64,000 nucleotides of DNA from Sclerodactyla briareus (Eukaryota; Echinodermata; Holothuroidea; Dendrochirotida; Sclerodactylidae), in the NCBI GenBank assembly GCA_026419785.1, contig JAODTK010004643.1, positions 110,853 to 174,852 of the forward strand, in the 5' to 3' direction. Below are positions 33,181 to 45,679 of this stretch, one piece after another. The notes beneath the pieces are model-generated. The model did not search any database. It had not been told where the DNA came from and saw only the letters and a list, made by a program, of their open reading frames with translations. The position numbers and the translations under genes were made by a program. Within the stretch, counting starts at the first letter, position 1. Every line of letters starts with the position of its first letter.

Positions 33181-33671
33181 TGGTTCTGAGTTTTAATTAA
33201 CGTTTTCACTGACAAAGTCATGCTTTGTGAGTGAATAATTAAATGACTCTGGAAATCAAAAACATAACAACATAAAATTACCCCGGAAAAACTGAAAAAA
33301 CAAGCTCCATTGCATCTAGACACTCAAAAACGGAGGGGGGAAACCCTCTCCCTTTAGACCCACCCCACGTTCACTGATCACACAAAAATGTCCACAATGT
33401 TGGAAAAGTCTGCCGTACCCCCCCCCCCTTCCCGCATACCCCCCCCCTTACCCGTACCCCCCCCCCCTTCCCTCCCCGAACTCGAGGAGCGCTACTCCGG
33501 CGAAAAATGGCGAAAAACTGAGAGCAGGAGCAATAAGTGAAATGGCCACAAGGAACTTTTGAGATTTGCGTAATTTGTATCGGACAATATGACAGCTCAC
33601 CACTTCCATGTAGCGACCTACAGAGACTAGACTGTGGAAAGATCAGGGAGATTGGGAAGTGTATTTTATTA

Positions 33672-34215
33672 AAGGACAACTGCAGGATGATTTAAGAAGG
33701 GGCTAATATAATAGCGGGATAAAAAACTGAATGCGTTAGTCCAAACCGGGAGTTCTTACGACTTTCCGTTTGAGTTGCAGTCCTTTAAGTTTGTGCATGT
33801 GAAGCATGTGTATTGCGCAAGATCGAAGGCATCCCATCATGCAATAATAAATGATGTGATACTTGCCAACTGCCAACTTCTTGTTTTCTATTGAATTCAA
33901 ACATTAATTTCACTTCGAAAAGCTTTACGTATACGGGAGAGGATTGCTGATTGTAAGTTTGCTATAGGTGTTGATGGTTAACTTTGGTGAGAGAAAACAA
34001 CAAACTTCTGCTAAATGTTGACTTATTCACAAAAGGAACAGAAACACATACATAATTATCCTGTGTTGACCATGTGACGTCACGTCATGCGTTATTGCGC
34101 AATTGGGATTCTCCCCAATTTCTCTGCCTCATGGCCCAAATTTTGAAGGCCCAAAACTCACATAGGGGACAAATCGTATGAATGGGGTTTGGACCTAAAT
34201 ATACAGTTTTTCCAT
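33672..34215 (+). repeat. R600 dispersed repeat, copy 1
   Basis: It begins AAAGGACAACTGCAGGATGA and ends beyond GCGTTATTGCGCAATTGGGA. Ordered blocks are shared with 34688-35160 and with the inverse copies at 54300-54880 and 2985-3795. A GTGACGTCACGTCA palindrome lies near 34075. Confidence 0.85.
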
Positions 34216-34249
34216 GCCGATCCGATCTTCACTCTTTATCGAGGATCAA

Positions 34250-34665
34250 AAAGTGGGTTCGACCGCCCATGTCCGGGAGGTGTTAAAACCTCAAAATTCC
34301 CTACGATCCGCGCCAACCGATGGTGAGGCTTCCGCTAGATAGTGACCCGCGCCTCCCGGGTTGACAAATCATGCATACGCCCTGGTTCCAGTAAGGTGCA
34401 AGATCTTTATTGTTTCCTTCCTTCCCGTGTAATTCCAATCCACCACGAACTCCACTTTGTTTTTTAACCGCTAGTGTAAGGTTAATATGTTTCCTTTCAG
34501 TGGCACCAGATGGCCATTTCCTGTGTTGTGATCTAGGAGGTGTTAAAACCAAAAAAAAACATTTTTTTGCGGGGAGTGGGCCGGTTCATCTGATGGGGGC
34601 GCTCCCTGGGGATAGTGGACCCCCCCCCCCCCCCCCGTTAACAACAAATCCTGCACAACGACCCT
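34250..34665 (+). repeat. GC-rich dispersed family, dimer 1
   Basis: Two related units (34265-34400 and 34525-34665) share GAGGTGTTAAAACC, a GCGCTCC/GGCTTCCGC block, TAGATAGTGACCCGCGCC-like words and GACAAATC. A CACTTTGTTTTTTAACCGCT linker separates them. The same dimer occurs at 50900-51385. Confidence 0.7.
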
Positions 34666-34687
34666 GAATTACCCACTGTGGAGTTTA

Positions 34688-35160
34688 AAAGGACAACTGC
34701 AGGATGATTTTTTACAGAGGCTAATTAATAGCAGGATCGAAACCTGGAATGCGTCAGTCAAAACCGGAAGTTCATAGGACTTCCGTTACGCGGAGTTACA
34801 GTCCATTGAAGTCGTGAATTGTGAAGCCTGTGTATTACGCAGATTGAATGCATCCATCAGGCAATACAAATGATGTCATCTTGCACAACCCTGCAAACTT
34901 CTTTGTTTTCTTTGGAAATTCAAACATTAATTTCACTTCGCAAAGCATTTAAGTAGTCTATGGGAGAGGATTGCTGTAGTGGTTGGTAGGCGTTGATGGT
35001 TACTATGGTGAAGCAGAGACAAACAGAATTCTCTAAATGTTGTACTTATCAACAAAATGAACAATCAAATACCTACATAATTCCTGTGTTGTCCCTGTGT
35101 GACGTCCGAACGTTATTTCGCATGAACCCCCCAATTTCCTCTGCTAATGAACCCAAACCC
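34688..35160 (+). repeat. R600 dispersed repeat, copy 2 (direct repeat of copy 1)
   Basis: It begins AAAGGACAACTGCAGGATGA, 1.0 kb downstream of copy 1 and in the same direction. The space between holds the GC-rich family, so the trio resembles a composite or LTR-like unit. Confidence 0.85.
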
Positions 35161-38100
35161 CCCCCCCCAATCTCGGTTAAGGAGAGCCCGAGTGGGTAGC
35201 TAAAAGTACACACCCCGACGAGGGCCTATTGCCCCAACAGATGAAAATTTCCACTCTTCTTTATAGCGAAAATTCCCGGTACAAAGCTTAACATTTTCGG
35301 CGTGCTAGCTCGCCTCATATCCTTTTATAATCTTCCGGGTCGCTCAATACGCTTCAGCGTAACCATCCTCCTATCTTCCTATAAACTATACAATGTGGCA
35401 TATATGATAGGCACAGCCTCATGAATATCTTCAAAATGACCTGCAAAAAGATTAATTTAAATTCCTGTTGGAGGAGATCGCTATGCCGTCTCCCACATTG
35501 GCATTTGTTTGTTCTCTCATGACGTAAATACATCCAGTGCCAGGCATTTCCCCATGTGCGGTTACCGGTATTACGTTACCCATTCTCTAAGAGCGTCTGA
35601 TTGAGTGGGATGCCACTGAGAGTAAAGATGCCCTCCGCAGTGTCTTTTTTTTTTTTTTCGTTTCATTTATTTTCTTTAAGAACAAAGATAAAAATGAAAA
35701 ATAAACATCAAAAACGCAGGTTTGAACCTAGTGGGTATGTGATGCTCGTCCGGGGAACTTAACCTCCCTCGTCGTGGGAATCTGGCGCCAACCACTGGTG
35801 TGGCTTTCGTGTGTGCTGTGTATGTGTGTTGAATGTGTGTGGGTGTGTGTGTGGTGTGTGCGTGTATGTTTGTGTGTTATGTGTGTGTGCGTGTGTGTGT
35901 GCGTGTATGTGTGTGTATGTGTGTGTGCGTGTGTTGTGTGTGCGCGTGTGCCGCGCGTGTGTGTGTGTGTTGTGTTGTGTGTGCGCGCCGCGCGCGTGTG
36001 GTGTGTTGGAGAGTACAATGAACCACTATTGATTTTGGGTAAGTCCGAGGCATCCGAGGTCACTGGCCGAGACAGAGAATCTTTGTAACCCTAATAACTG
36101 AGGCTGGGATAACTGGCAACTGAATAGGAGATATCCCAATATGACCCAAATTCACTTGAGTATGTTGATGCTTGATAGTATTGGGGAACGCCTCGGTCAA
36201 GTTTTCTTATATTGTTTTATTATTTCTTCAGAGCACCTAACTCCCAACTCGATGAAATACCGAAAGTTTGAATTTTCCAAGAATGGGTGTGCAGATCAGT
36301 AGCGTACGCAGAAATTTGTCAAGGTGTGTGGTGGGGGGGGTTGGGGGGGGGGGGGGTTGAGGTCGAACAACCCAAGATAAGTGGCGGCCCCAAAATGGCC
36401 TCACACCCTCCCCATTGGCACTAAGTACAATTTATGGGCCCTAGACACCTGCTGCTGTCAATATTTGCTAAAAACAGCGGCAAAACTCCTACTGAACTGC
36501 CAAAAAAATAAATTATTGTTCACTTGGGTTATGGGGGGGGGGGTGGGGTTTGAATCCACTGCACTAAGCTAAACTGTGAAGTAGCAATTACGCACCACAT
36601 TCACGTCGAATAAATTCGATGCCTAAATTGGAAACAGGTACAATAATTATTTCACTTTAGTTAAGATTTGGGCGCGAAGTTTACTTTAGACCTCCTATCA
36701 GTGAACTTATTCTGCTGGCGTGAGGAACTCCGTCGAATAGGAATGTTTTCCTCGCTTCTCTAGATATTTTAGAGGACATTCCTAACGTACTTGCGGATGG
36801 ACGTAAACAGACCCCCGTCATCATTGTCACAATGATTCAAAGTCACGCCTTCAGTGGGTTTCATAGTCTATCAGTTTTCGCCTGGTTGAAACAGTCGTTG
36901 TTGACACTTCTGTTCACGCTCGCATAGCCTCATGCCCCCATAGTCATGAAATGTGCAGGGTGGCCCTAATAACCAATCGTGATTTGCCTAAACATGTTAT
37001 GAATATGCGAACCGCGGTATATACTCAATAACGAGAGCCCCCTCTATTTTAGGAACGGCCTCCTCCGTATCGTCTGCTTTAGGCAGGCTATACAGTGTTT
37101 AGACATCGGTCCGGCCATCGCGGCCCTCGCGGCCAGTTTTTCGCGGCTCGGCCTCGTAGGCCTCGGCTCGGCCTCGTAGCTTCCCAAAACCCCGAGTCCG
37201 GACAATAATTGTAGTGAAGTCACGCTTTGGCTACGTGGCTGGCACCCTCTCTAACAGGACAGCATTTTTCCTGCCGCTAGCACAGTGAGCTCTTGTGCAT
37301 CCTAGTAGACCCAACAGGGCCGTAGCACTGACCCACACTGAACGGAGCTGCATTCTAATTGACCGCCACATGTATGATCTGCATGGCTAATAGTCCCCAC
37401 GGAGTACTGCCGTGCATCCTAGTAGACCCCAGCGTAGCAGCATCATACCCCATAGAGCATAGTTGTACCCCACAGCGCAGGCTATTGGGACACACAGGGC
37501 TGCATTGAATTTGTGTAGACTTTGGTTGCATAAAAAGAGGGGAGATCTCGGGTCTCAGGCAATCATTCGGCTCTGCTGTGGCCAAACATACCATACCTGA
37601 AAATGCTCTGTGCAGCAAGGCCCCCTGTCCCATGGGCTCTGTGATCGAACGCTGGGAGAAAACACCGGGAGGGACTGGGCACGGAGAGGACGGGGCTGGG
37701 GGGGGGGGGGTGAATCTGTGTACTGTCTGGTTACTTACTGAACTAGTATTGACCATTATGAAGTAGAGACTAAATAATACACGTAGTCCATTATCTCAAC
37801 CTCAAACCACCGTCTCTCACTGATTTGGGAGTCTACTCAGCATCCCATATCTTCGTCCCACTATAATCGCTGCTCAGCGCCGCGCAGCCTACCCTCAAGG
37901 GCTGGGCCCGACTATCCACTACGACGGCACTGTTCCCCGCATTCCTAGCCGGGACCTCCACAGGCGATCAGAACCCCCAACCGACGAGCCCCACACAACC
38001 GCCGGCCTGCCAATCACAAAAAATTGTACTAAAAAAACCAAAATCGCCAGTGACTAGCATACAACTACCTTCTCAGGCACAGCACTGTACGGCCCCCAAC

Positions 38101-38196
38101 CCCTCAACAACCCAACGAGCACTCGTGTTTTTAACGTACTCCCCCCGCCTGGAGGGTTGGTCTTCGAAGGTCGACCACCCTGGCTAACGTGACAAC
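35161..38196. other. Unassigned; expected to contain the 5' LTR of the Gypsy element
   Basis: It holds the GT microsatellite, a G-run region (36330-36360), CG-rich words (CTCGGCCTCGTAGG repeated at 37140-37185) and two copies of GTGCATCCTAGTAGACCC (37291 and 37412). An LTR boundary could not be fixed. Confidence 0.35.
35812..36006 (+). repeat. (GT)n/(GC)n microsatellite
   Basis: About 190 bases of alternating purine-pyrimidine, mostly GT with GCGCGC inserts near 35940-35955 and 35983-35998. Long Cys/Val and His/Thr reading frames over it are artefacts. Confidence 0.95.
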
Positions 38197-38214
38197 TGGT
38201 GGCAGCGGTGGGAT
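38197..38214 (+). promoter_or_regulatory. Primer binding site, tRNA-Leu type
   Basis: TGGTGGCAGCGGTGGGAT is the exact complement of the 3' 18 bases (with CCA) of animal tRNA-Leu with anticodon AAG/TAG, as I recall that tRNA. It sits just after GTGACAAC, so the 5' LTR should end at about 38194-38196. This marks where minus-strand DNA synthesis of the Gypsy element would start. Confidence 0.8.
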
Positions 38215-38219
38215 CACGA

Positions 38220-39240
38220 ATCACCTCCTGGCGAAGTTAGTCTACTCAACAACGTGTCAGCATTGGCGGATGCAAGTCGTAATGGTGGACAACGAGGCTG
38301 ACACAACAATCGAAGATGCCCTACTGAATGGTCCACCTTGTCCCAGGCTAGTTCAACAGAAGCAGAGCAAGAGGTGCAAACACGGAGAAGGGAGTACTCC
38401 GGAGTGGAGACAAGCAGCTCCCATCCCAGTTCTACGAAGGCATGAGAGACACTCACCACCACGACCACAACGATCCCCAGCGTTCGATCAGAGAGGCAGA
38501 GGACCCGGTCAGGGCATCCAGTGAGGGGTCACGAAGTTCGACCTGCCACGTTCGATAGTTCCACAAACTGGGAGGACTCGGGTACAATTGAATCATCGCT
38601 GAGTTAAAACCACTTGGATGAATATTCCAGAGGGTGTATCCGCAGCAAAACCTCAGGGGGAGGCGCAAAGAATCTGGTGATCTACCCCCTGCAGAAAGAC
38701 GAAATTGCTTCGCCTTGGGAGCAGCACTGAGGTCCCGGTTTGCCCCACCAACCAAATGAAGTTTTCCGAATTTGAGCGAAGAATGACAGAGTACAAGAAT
38801 GGATCCCTACCGGAGCTGGCCCAGGCAATTGAGCGCTGGACCCGTGAGGATACCCCACAGGGTCTCATGAAAACAGGCAGCCCTTGCAACCGACCACTTT
38901 ATGGACGCCTTAGATGAAGTCTAGGATTCGAGCTGCCCTAGAGATTGAGGCGTTCAACACGGCGAGCGGCAGCGTGGCGGTCGGAAAACGCATGCATGCG
39001 GAGAGCCATCAACAGATGAGACAGCCGACAGCAACGGGGAAAAAGACTTAGTACCACTGCGAAAGACTCAAAAGCAGCCTGTCGGCCCGTAGACTGAGTG
39101 AAAGAACTACGGCTAGAAGTTGATCAGAAAATTCAGGGGGTTCGACAAAACGCAGATCCATGGGCCCAGGAATTGACCAAAGTGACAGTGTTATAACTGC
39201 TGCGGATTTGGGCACTTAAGGATTGCCCTAAAGGGGATGC
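38220..39240 (+). pseudogene. Gypsy gag region with CCHC zinc knuckle
   Basis: The knuckle lies at 39189-39236: C-x2-C-x4-H-x4-C spacing reads CYNCCGFGHL followed, after a one-base break, by a final Cys. Upstream sequence (for example the open stretch at 38705-38917) is hydrophilic and helical-looking, as in gag capsid, but not specifically recognisable. Frames are broken repeatedly. The zinc knuckle is the nucleic-acid-binding part of Gag. Confidence 0.65.
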
Positions 39241-40329
39241 GGAGCAGCCCTACCAACGACGTCCGCCAAAAGAGAATGCGCCAAATTCGTAAGCCAGAAT
39301 TTGGCAGATAACATGCATGGGCCTTGGGAAGTCTCTGTTATGGGAAGAGGTACAACAGATGGGGTATCTCTCGACACGGTGCAAAAATGTCAAGCGCATG
39401 AAGACCCGGAACTTTCAAGCATGGCCAAAGAAGCAAGGTCCGGAGGAAAGGGTGAGATGAACTGATATTGGCTAATGGTGACAGCGGCACCAGTTAGTGG
39501 AGAATCTTGATGGCAATAAGAGTCGCAACCAGGGAAAACATATCATTTGTGTGGCTTGCCGAAATTTGACATCAGTGTCATACGGGCCTGGACTTCTCGC
39601 AAGTTACAGATTTGTGTTGAATAGCCAAAGCAGGACAGTCTCTACATGGTACAGACGGAGTCCGTACCTGGAGGTTCACCTGCAGCACTCAAGGTGGAGG
39701 TGCCAGAGGGCGGGAAGCAGCACTGTGTCATCACTTCGCAGACAGAGGTGTTGTCGCGGGTAAAGTGGAACCGGGCCAAAAGGGGGATGACTGGCAGAGC
39801 CCATCGGGAGGTTCGGTAGTAAGAAGAAACCTAGTGGTGCACAATGGTCTCGATGAATACGGATACTGGCCCGTGGGATGGTAAAGAGGTTGCTCGACAA
39901 TCACCATATGACGAAAAACACAGGCGCACCGTGAAGATAAATGATGGATGCACCCCTCCAAAAGACGGGCGAGCGAAGGAGGGTGAGCATACCTTCTCAT
40001 CTCACCGACCTGTACCTAAAGAGCTCCATGGATCAGCAATGAACAAGAAGAAAAATGTGGCAAAAAAATACTATGGAAACGCAGATGTCTTCAGAAAGGT
40101 AATGACGATTAGGAAGAACGACTGCAGTGCAGCACACCATCAACACTGGTGGGAAAGCCGACCCCATCAAACAAAGCATCGGACGTGGCCCATACAAAAA
40201 GAAAAGTGAGGTCCAGAAGGGTTGAGCAGATTGTTAGAAAATGGAATGCATGAAGCCTCAAATTGTCCTGAGGCCTCGCGATCGTTTTGGTTACAAGGAA
40301 AGAGGATCAACCGATTTGCGTTGGTACCC

Positions 40330-41250
40330 GAAAATGACAATGTCACATAAGGGACTCCTATCCGTTGCCCAAGATAGATGAGACGATGGATAGGTGGGTG
40401 GTTCTGAAGTGGTTTTCCACCCTCGATCTGGCTAGTGGGTACTGGCAGATCGGGATGTCAGAGGGAAGGACAAACCAAAGAAGCATTATTGAAGAGGGCG
40501 GATTGTAACAGTTCGGTGAGCTGTTCGGTCTATGTAATGCTCAGCCACCTTCGAGAGAATTGAGGGAAAGTGCCTCCTTCGAGGACTGCAGTGGAAAACT
40601 TGCCTGGTCTACCAGACGGGTCTAGTCTATGCTATGACTTTGAGACGCACATAAAACGAATCAATGATAGATGTTTTAGCCCGTCTGCGTGAAGCAGGAC
40701 TAAAACTATCCCCAAAGGACAGTCATATTGTCAAGACAACAGTGGAGTATCTGGACATTGATAACCACGGATGGCATCCGCACCGGATCCCAGAAGATTG
40801 AGGCCGTCAATTACCACAAAAACCGGACAGAGGTTAGTTGTGGGGCCTTGCGGATTATACAGCTGTTCAATCGGGATTTGCAACGATCGCAAAACCACTA
40901 CTCGCCTTACAGAGAAGGGACAAGATTCTACTGGGGGGGATGAAGAATGTGCACGATGCTTTTCAGACCTGAATAGAGCTTGAATCAGGTATCCTGTCTT
41001 GTCCTATCCAGCCGAAGGGTCGATAATATCTCGATAGGGATGTCAGTCTTCAAGGGTTGGGAGCAGTACTGTCTCAGGAGCAGGGAGGGGACGAAAGGTG
41101 ATAGCTATTAGCCGGATCCTCACCAAGCGGAGCAGCGCACTGTGTGACCAGAAAAGAGTTGCTTGGCAGTCGTTTGTGCTGCGAGGCAGTTTCACCATTA
41201 CGGTATGGTTCGCACCCTTCATTGTCCGGTCTGACACGGGCCCGCGGTGG
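40330..41250 (+). pseudogene. Gypsy reverse transcriptase and RNase H region
   Basis: Conserved Gypsy RT words are present: YPLPKIDETMD (about 40356), FSTLDLASGYWQIGM (about 40413-40458), LFGLCNA (about 40521) and, past the active site, LREAGLKLSPK and VEYLDI (about 40686-40760). The block that should hold Y-x-D-D reads VYQTG (about 40607), so the two catalytic Asp residues are not visible; this may be decay or sequence error. RNase H is expected at about 40990-41250 but I cannot see its motifs. Confidence 0.75.
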
Positions 41251-41779
41251 TGGTGAGCTGCAAACATACAAGAAGGCCAAATAGCTCGATGGATGAGACG
41301 CTAAATAATTAGACTTCGAGATCCAGATAGACGAGGAGATGCCACCAGAAGGCTGGTGCCCTGTCCAGGCGGACCTGCTCCCCATGTGCTCTGTTGGAAA
41401 AAAGAGAGCGGGAGGACATAACCGCCCCCCCACCCTGCCCCCAAAAGGAAAGGGGCATGGGGGAAAAGGGGAATGTGAACACAACAAGGGGACCCGGACG
41501 TGTATGATGAAGGGAAACAGGTGACCGCCCCAGAAGTCGGAGAAGCTGGACAGCGGAGGAGCAAGGACTGGAGGAGAATGACTCGACGGTCCGATCCATT
41601 ATGGAGGGGAAAACGGACAACGCCGCATGAGCCCACATGGGAAGAAGTGGCTGCAAAAAGTATACTGGCTAAAGAGGGGAGATAGAGGTGAGAGACAACT
41701 CCTACACAGACGGTATGAGCAGATGACAAAACAAGATTTGGTACCAGGAGGTAGTCACACGAAAACCTGCAGCAGTTGT

Positions 41780-42640
41780 TTCTACATCTAGCACATGGTC
41801 ACAAGCTCTATGGCACCTAAAGTTCAAAGAACCCTGGAGAGGTTATGACCAAAAGTTCTACTGGAGCGGGTATCGCCAAGATACGGAAAAGTTCTGTAAA
41901 GAGTGCCCAATTGGTGCGCTGTGGGCAAGAACACAGGGAAACCCCGTTCCACCTTTGCTTGACAGACATATGGTGGGGATCGCCTATGCAGAGATGCGCC
42001 CTGGACATCGCCGGCCCACTTCCAGTCACCCACAACCACAACAAAAGTATGGTTTTGGTAGTGGCAGACTACTTCACCAAGTGGACCGAGGCATTTCAAT
42101 GAGGGATAAGAGGCGGGAAAGTTAGCAGAAAAAATAATGGTGCAGCAATTCATCTGCCGGTGGGCATTACCACAGCGAGCGCACCACTGAACAGGGTAGC
42201 AGTTCGAGTCAGCAGTTTCAGGAAAATGGAAAGTTTATGGACATCGAGAAAACGGAAACGAGGAAACCCCCATACAACCCTAAATCAGACGGAAATGGTG
42301 GAAACGATCACGAAACGCTTGAGACCATGTTGAAGCAGTGTGCCTGCCAGAAAGACTGGGACACCTGGTTGCCTCATGTCCTAATGGCATATCGATCATC
42401 GACACATTTTATCGACGGGTATATCCAGCCGCAATTGATGATGGGTGGAGAAATGTTCCACGACCGTAGAAGGCTGTTGCCAAACCCACCTGGGATAGGA
42501 TCCGAAACCATCAGCAGAGTACGTGGACGAGCTGAAAACGGAGATGCAAGGAGTGCATGAGGCGGCCAGGAAACACCTCGGCATTGCAAGCGATAGACAG
42601 AAAGCAAAAATATGACGATATGGCTCATTTACATCAATTC
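41780..42640 (+). pseudogene. Gypsy integrase region
   Basis: The zinc-binding N-terminus is partly seen (FYWSGYRQDTEKFCKECPI, 41867-41920). The core starts with LDIAGPLPVTHNHN and VVADYFTKWTEAF (42001-42096), which contains the first and a later conserved Asp region. It continues with FICRWALP, a PPYNPKSDG stretch (42268-42300) where the Glu of D,D35E is expected soon after, and WLPHVLMAYRSSTH (42369-42405). This is the classic Gypsy integrase layout with several frame breaks. Confidence 0.8.
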
Positions 42641-42820
42641 AAGTAGGAGATTGTGTATGGTTACACAATCCTGCCCGCGGAAAGAATAACACGAAATTGA
42701 GCAACCCATGATTGGACCGGCCTTATTCTGCAAAAGATCAGTGACGTCACCTAAAGTTGAAGCTGGGACCCAGAAAGAGCCAAGATAGTCCATATAAGCG
42801 GCTGACGGCTCTATGCAGGG

Positions 42821-45069
42821 AAGGAAATTACCAGCTGGGCCACCTTGCAGATATCAATCAACAATTGAGACTCAAACGGAGATCATCGCCGGAATGAAAC
42901 CCACTGGCGTGGGAGAGGAGAGCAACATTCCATTAAACCAAAAACGATACCAGCGCCCAGACGGCAAACTCGGGGACACTAGGAGATTCACGACACACCC
43001 GAACCGAGCCGAAACCAACGACCAGAATGAAACCAGCGACACGTGAGGAGACACAATAGCATCAAAATCAAAGGAGGACTAAGGATATGACCCAAGGGCC
43101 CAAGAAGGAGAAACACCGCAAAAGACCGCCAGAGCGCGAACGTCCAGCGAGACCCACATACGACATGATGGCAGGGCCCATGGACGGGAAGGGGATGGGT
43201 TTTATAGGCAAAGCGGATGGGAGGAGGCCCAACTACTAGGGGGAAATATATTCGACTAAAAGACCAGGAAGTAAGAAAGCAAGGGGGAGGAAAAATCATA
43301 TTCATAGCAGAGCCAGTCGAGCTGGCTGGACCCTCGGTGAAGTCTGGTGGCCAGAGATGAGCCAAATATGGAGCTGGTTGCATAGCCAACTTGCAGCCTG
43401 CCAGGGAGGTTTGAGAGAAGGGCATCAGTTTCTGACCAGAAGAGGGATAAGAGGGTACATAGTGGTTTCACCTTTAAACCTTTTCTACGAAATAACCCTT
43501 GCTCTATAATTACTTCCAAAAGGGTACAAAATGGAGGGCTATTTCTGAAGACAAAATCGACAAGTAATAAAATAATCTAGAGGAGACCTGATGAAAGCGA
43601 GGCGGGTGGAGTAAGTGATGGACTTTTCTAATGTTCTAACAAGTGGAAGATGCAACTGAACCGGTTGAATAAATCTGTTAGCTGGAAAGTGGTGTATTTA
43701 GAGACCCAAGAGGATTCTAAAGAAAATAGGGCATGGTGACCGCTATTTGGACAGTTGGAGTGAAAAGTACCCCCCCCCCCACAGAGAAGAAATAGCATGC
43801 AGGGAGGACAAAAACTGAGAATGGTACCAGAACTCATCTAGTACTCTGACCAGTCACACCTAATGAGTATGCCCCACCCATCCACACCGGGTCCAATCGA
43901 CAGCAGCCGTAACTACTACTACTACTGCAATGACTGCTCAAGTGTTATAACAGCAGGTCGGCATTATCGGACATCAGCGGGAAGATGCACAGGCATCAAG
44001 AAATTTGTGTGTCCCTAAGTCCCACTGTGTCTCCTTTCCAGACAGAGAGGAGGGGCGCGGCTGGAAAGGCACGTCAACAACTGCAGCTATCTGATAATAG
44101 GGTAGGAGGACGCCTCCCCTGTCCACCCGACCGATGGAGGTCTCCACCATCGAAAGAATCGTACACATGAGCGTGCATTATAAAGGCTTCATTGAATCTC
44201 TCAATGATACGGCCTCTTCCAGCTTGGCATTCCCTGTCTGTGCTTCGGTGCCACACAATACTGTCACTTACATCTCCGCGGAACCATGCACGGGGGACTA
44301 GGCACGACATCCAGAGGGGCCCCTGCTTGCAGTACCATTTTTCCGGTCACCAATACAAGTACTGTCGACACCAAGTGGAGGGCCACTAGTAACCCCACCC
44401 ACAGTCAGCCGCAGAAATAACTGAATCGCCCCCCCCACAGATGCCCCATCGGCTGTCTCCTGACCCCGGCGAAGGTGCTCATCCATTACCCCCCACCCCC
44501 CACCCCCGCCTGACATCGGCGCGAAACGTCGAGCGACCTACTTCACTGGGAACATCCACTTCCAGTACCCCAGATACAGCCAGCGATCGCAGCTGCCTTC
44601 TACTACGGCCAGCGTTCTTGACCTCGCCGACCGAAATTAAGAGGCAAGGGTCACGCCCCCATCAACTTCACTTCAGGTAGAAACAAACGGGCGCCGCCAC
44701 CGATCAGCCCCTAAAAAGGAGTGAAGCTGATTCCCCTGGCCCGCTCCAGACTTCGCACAAGTACCCTACCTCCAGACCCGCGCCTATTCACTTGGCCGAC
44801 GCCTACCTCACATTGCATGTGTTTTGTGTTGGCAAACAGATACCGGCCCATCAGAGCGCAAGCCCGGAACAGTCGTGACACGAAACCCAAAAGAATTCCG
44901 GGTTCATGAGTGTTCTCCCTCTGGTAAAGTACGCCGGCACGTAGAACCTGCGAAAATGTCGTCCTGCGAAAAGTTCAATGACACTGTCATCTGACACTAG
45001 TACTCTGTATAGTCTGTGTGTTCTATTTATATGGTATGTTGTGTGTTAGTGTGTGTCAGTGTGTGTGTG
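42821..45069. other. Unassigned, 3' of Gypsy element
   Basis: It should hold the 3' LTR and flank. A purine tract at about 43277-43297 and an (ACT)n run at 43912-43926 are seen. Open frames at 44192-44909 are C-rich and without motifs. Confidence 0.35.
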
Positions 45070-45260
45070 TGACAGCTGGTTGTTAACACATAACTTCCGA
45101 TCTTCCACCTTGGTGGATCAATTCATACTTGGTATGTGAGTTCCCCCGTGATGCATACATGATCCCTATTGTTTTTGGGTCCTGTCAATTTCATCTGAGG
45201 TCAACACACGTCAAGGCCGTCGAGGATCACTAAGCCTCATTGGCTTTCTATTTTGGGTTC
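45070..45260 (+). repeat. TTGTGAACACGA family, copy 3 (fragment)
   Basis: TTGTTTTTGGGTCCTGTCAA, TCATCTGAGGTCAACACACG and GATCACTAAGCCTCATTGGC match the family. Short end-only fragments also occur at 47298-47370 and 54885-54945. Confidence 0.6.
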
Positions 45261-45679
45261 GTCGTTTGAGGTTCGAGCTTCTGTATATTTTGGAATGATG
45301 GAGGAATGTATTGTTTAAGTACCACTAGCCAAGATGGATTTTTAAAATGCCGATTTTTATAGATCGAAAAAAATATTGTCAGTAAACAAAAAATTGGATG
45401 GAATGGGCAGGTCGCCTGCTAATCTCTTCCCACAACCTTTTGGAGCGAATGGTGGTGCGGGCCATAATCAAGTATCTGGCTCTATAGCCCTGACTAGGCA
45501 TGAATTATCTGTCAGCTAGTATGCGCCAGTGGAACGGTGTTTAGCCTTGGAGTTGGGGGGGCTTATTCTTCGCCCACACCGGCCTGGAAGTGTCGCGGGG
45601 ATATTATGGTTTTGGGTGTGGTAGCCGCCGCGCCGTCCTAGGCGTCTCCGCCGCCGGAAACTTTTTTAGGCGTTAGCGC

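Larger units (their letters stand above)
38197..42820 (+). mobile_element. Gypsy-type LTR retrotransposon, decayed internal region
   Basis: An internal region is visible from the primer binding site through gag, protease-RT-RNase H and integrase to a GPY/F-like C-terminal stretch near 42700-42815 (ISDVT, then VHI). Domain order PR-RT-RH-IN is that of Gypsy/Metaviridae. The reading frame changes every few dozen codons and at least one catalytic motif is altered, so it is not expected to be active in this form. The long terminal repeats could not be recognised: comparison by eye of 37.0-38.2 kb with 42.8-44.9 kb gave no convincing match. A purine-rich tract at about 43277-43297 could be the polypurine tract. 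Confidence 0.85.

Noticed and set aside
33410-33475. C-runs as a possible functional C-rich motif
   Set aside because: Repeated 9-10 base C homopolymers with CCC-TTCC spacers look like simple sequence and are error-prone; no further signal.
35728-36088. Open frames rich in Cys/Val and His/Thr
   Set aside because: Artefacts of the GT/GC microsatellite.
41043-41729. Overlapping minus-strand open frames of 74-142 codons
   Set aside because: They are antisense to the Gypsy pol region and have no motifs of their own.
37000-44900. A pair of long terminal repeats for the Gypsy element
   Set aside because: No convincing direct repeat was found by eye on the two sides; needs an alignment program.
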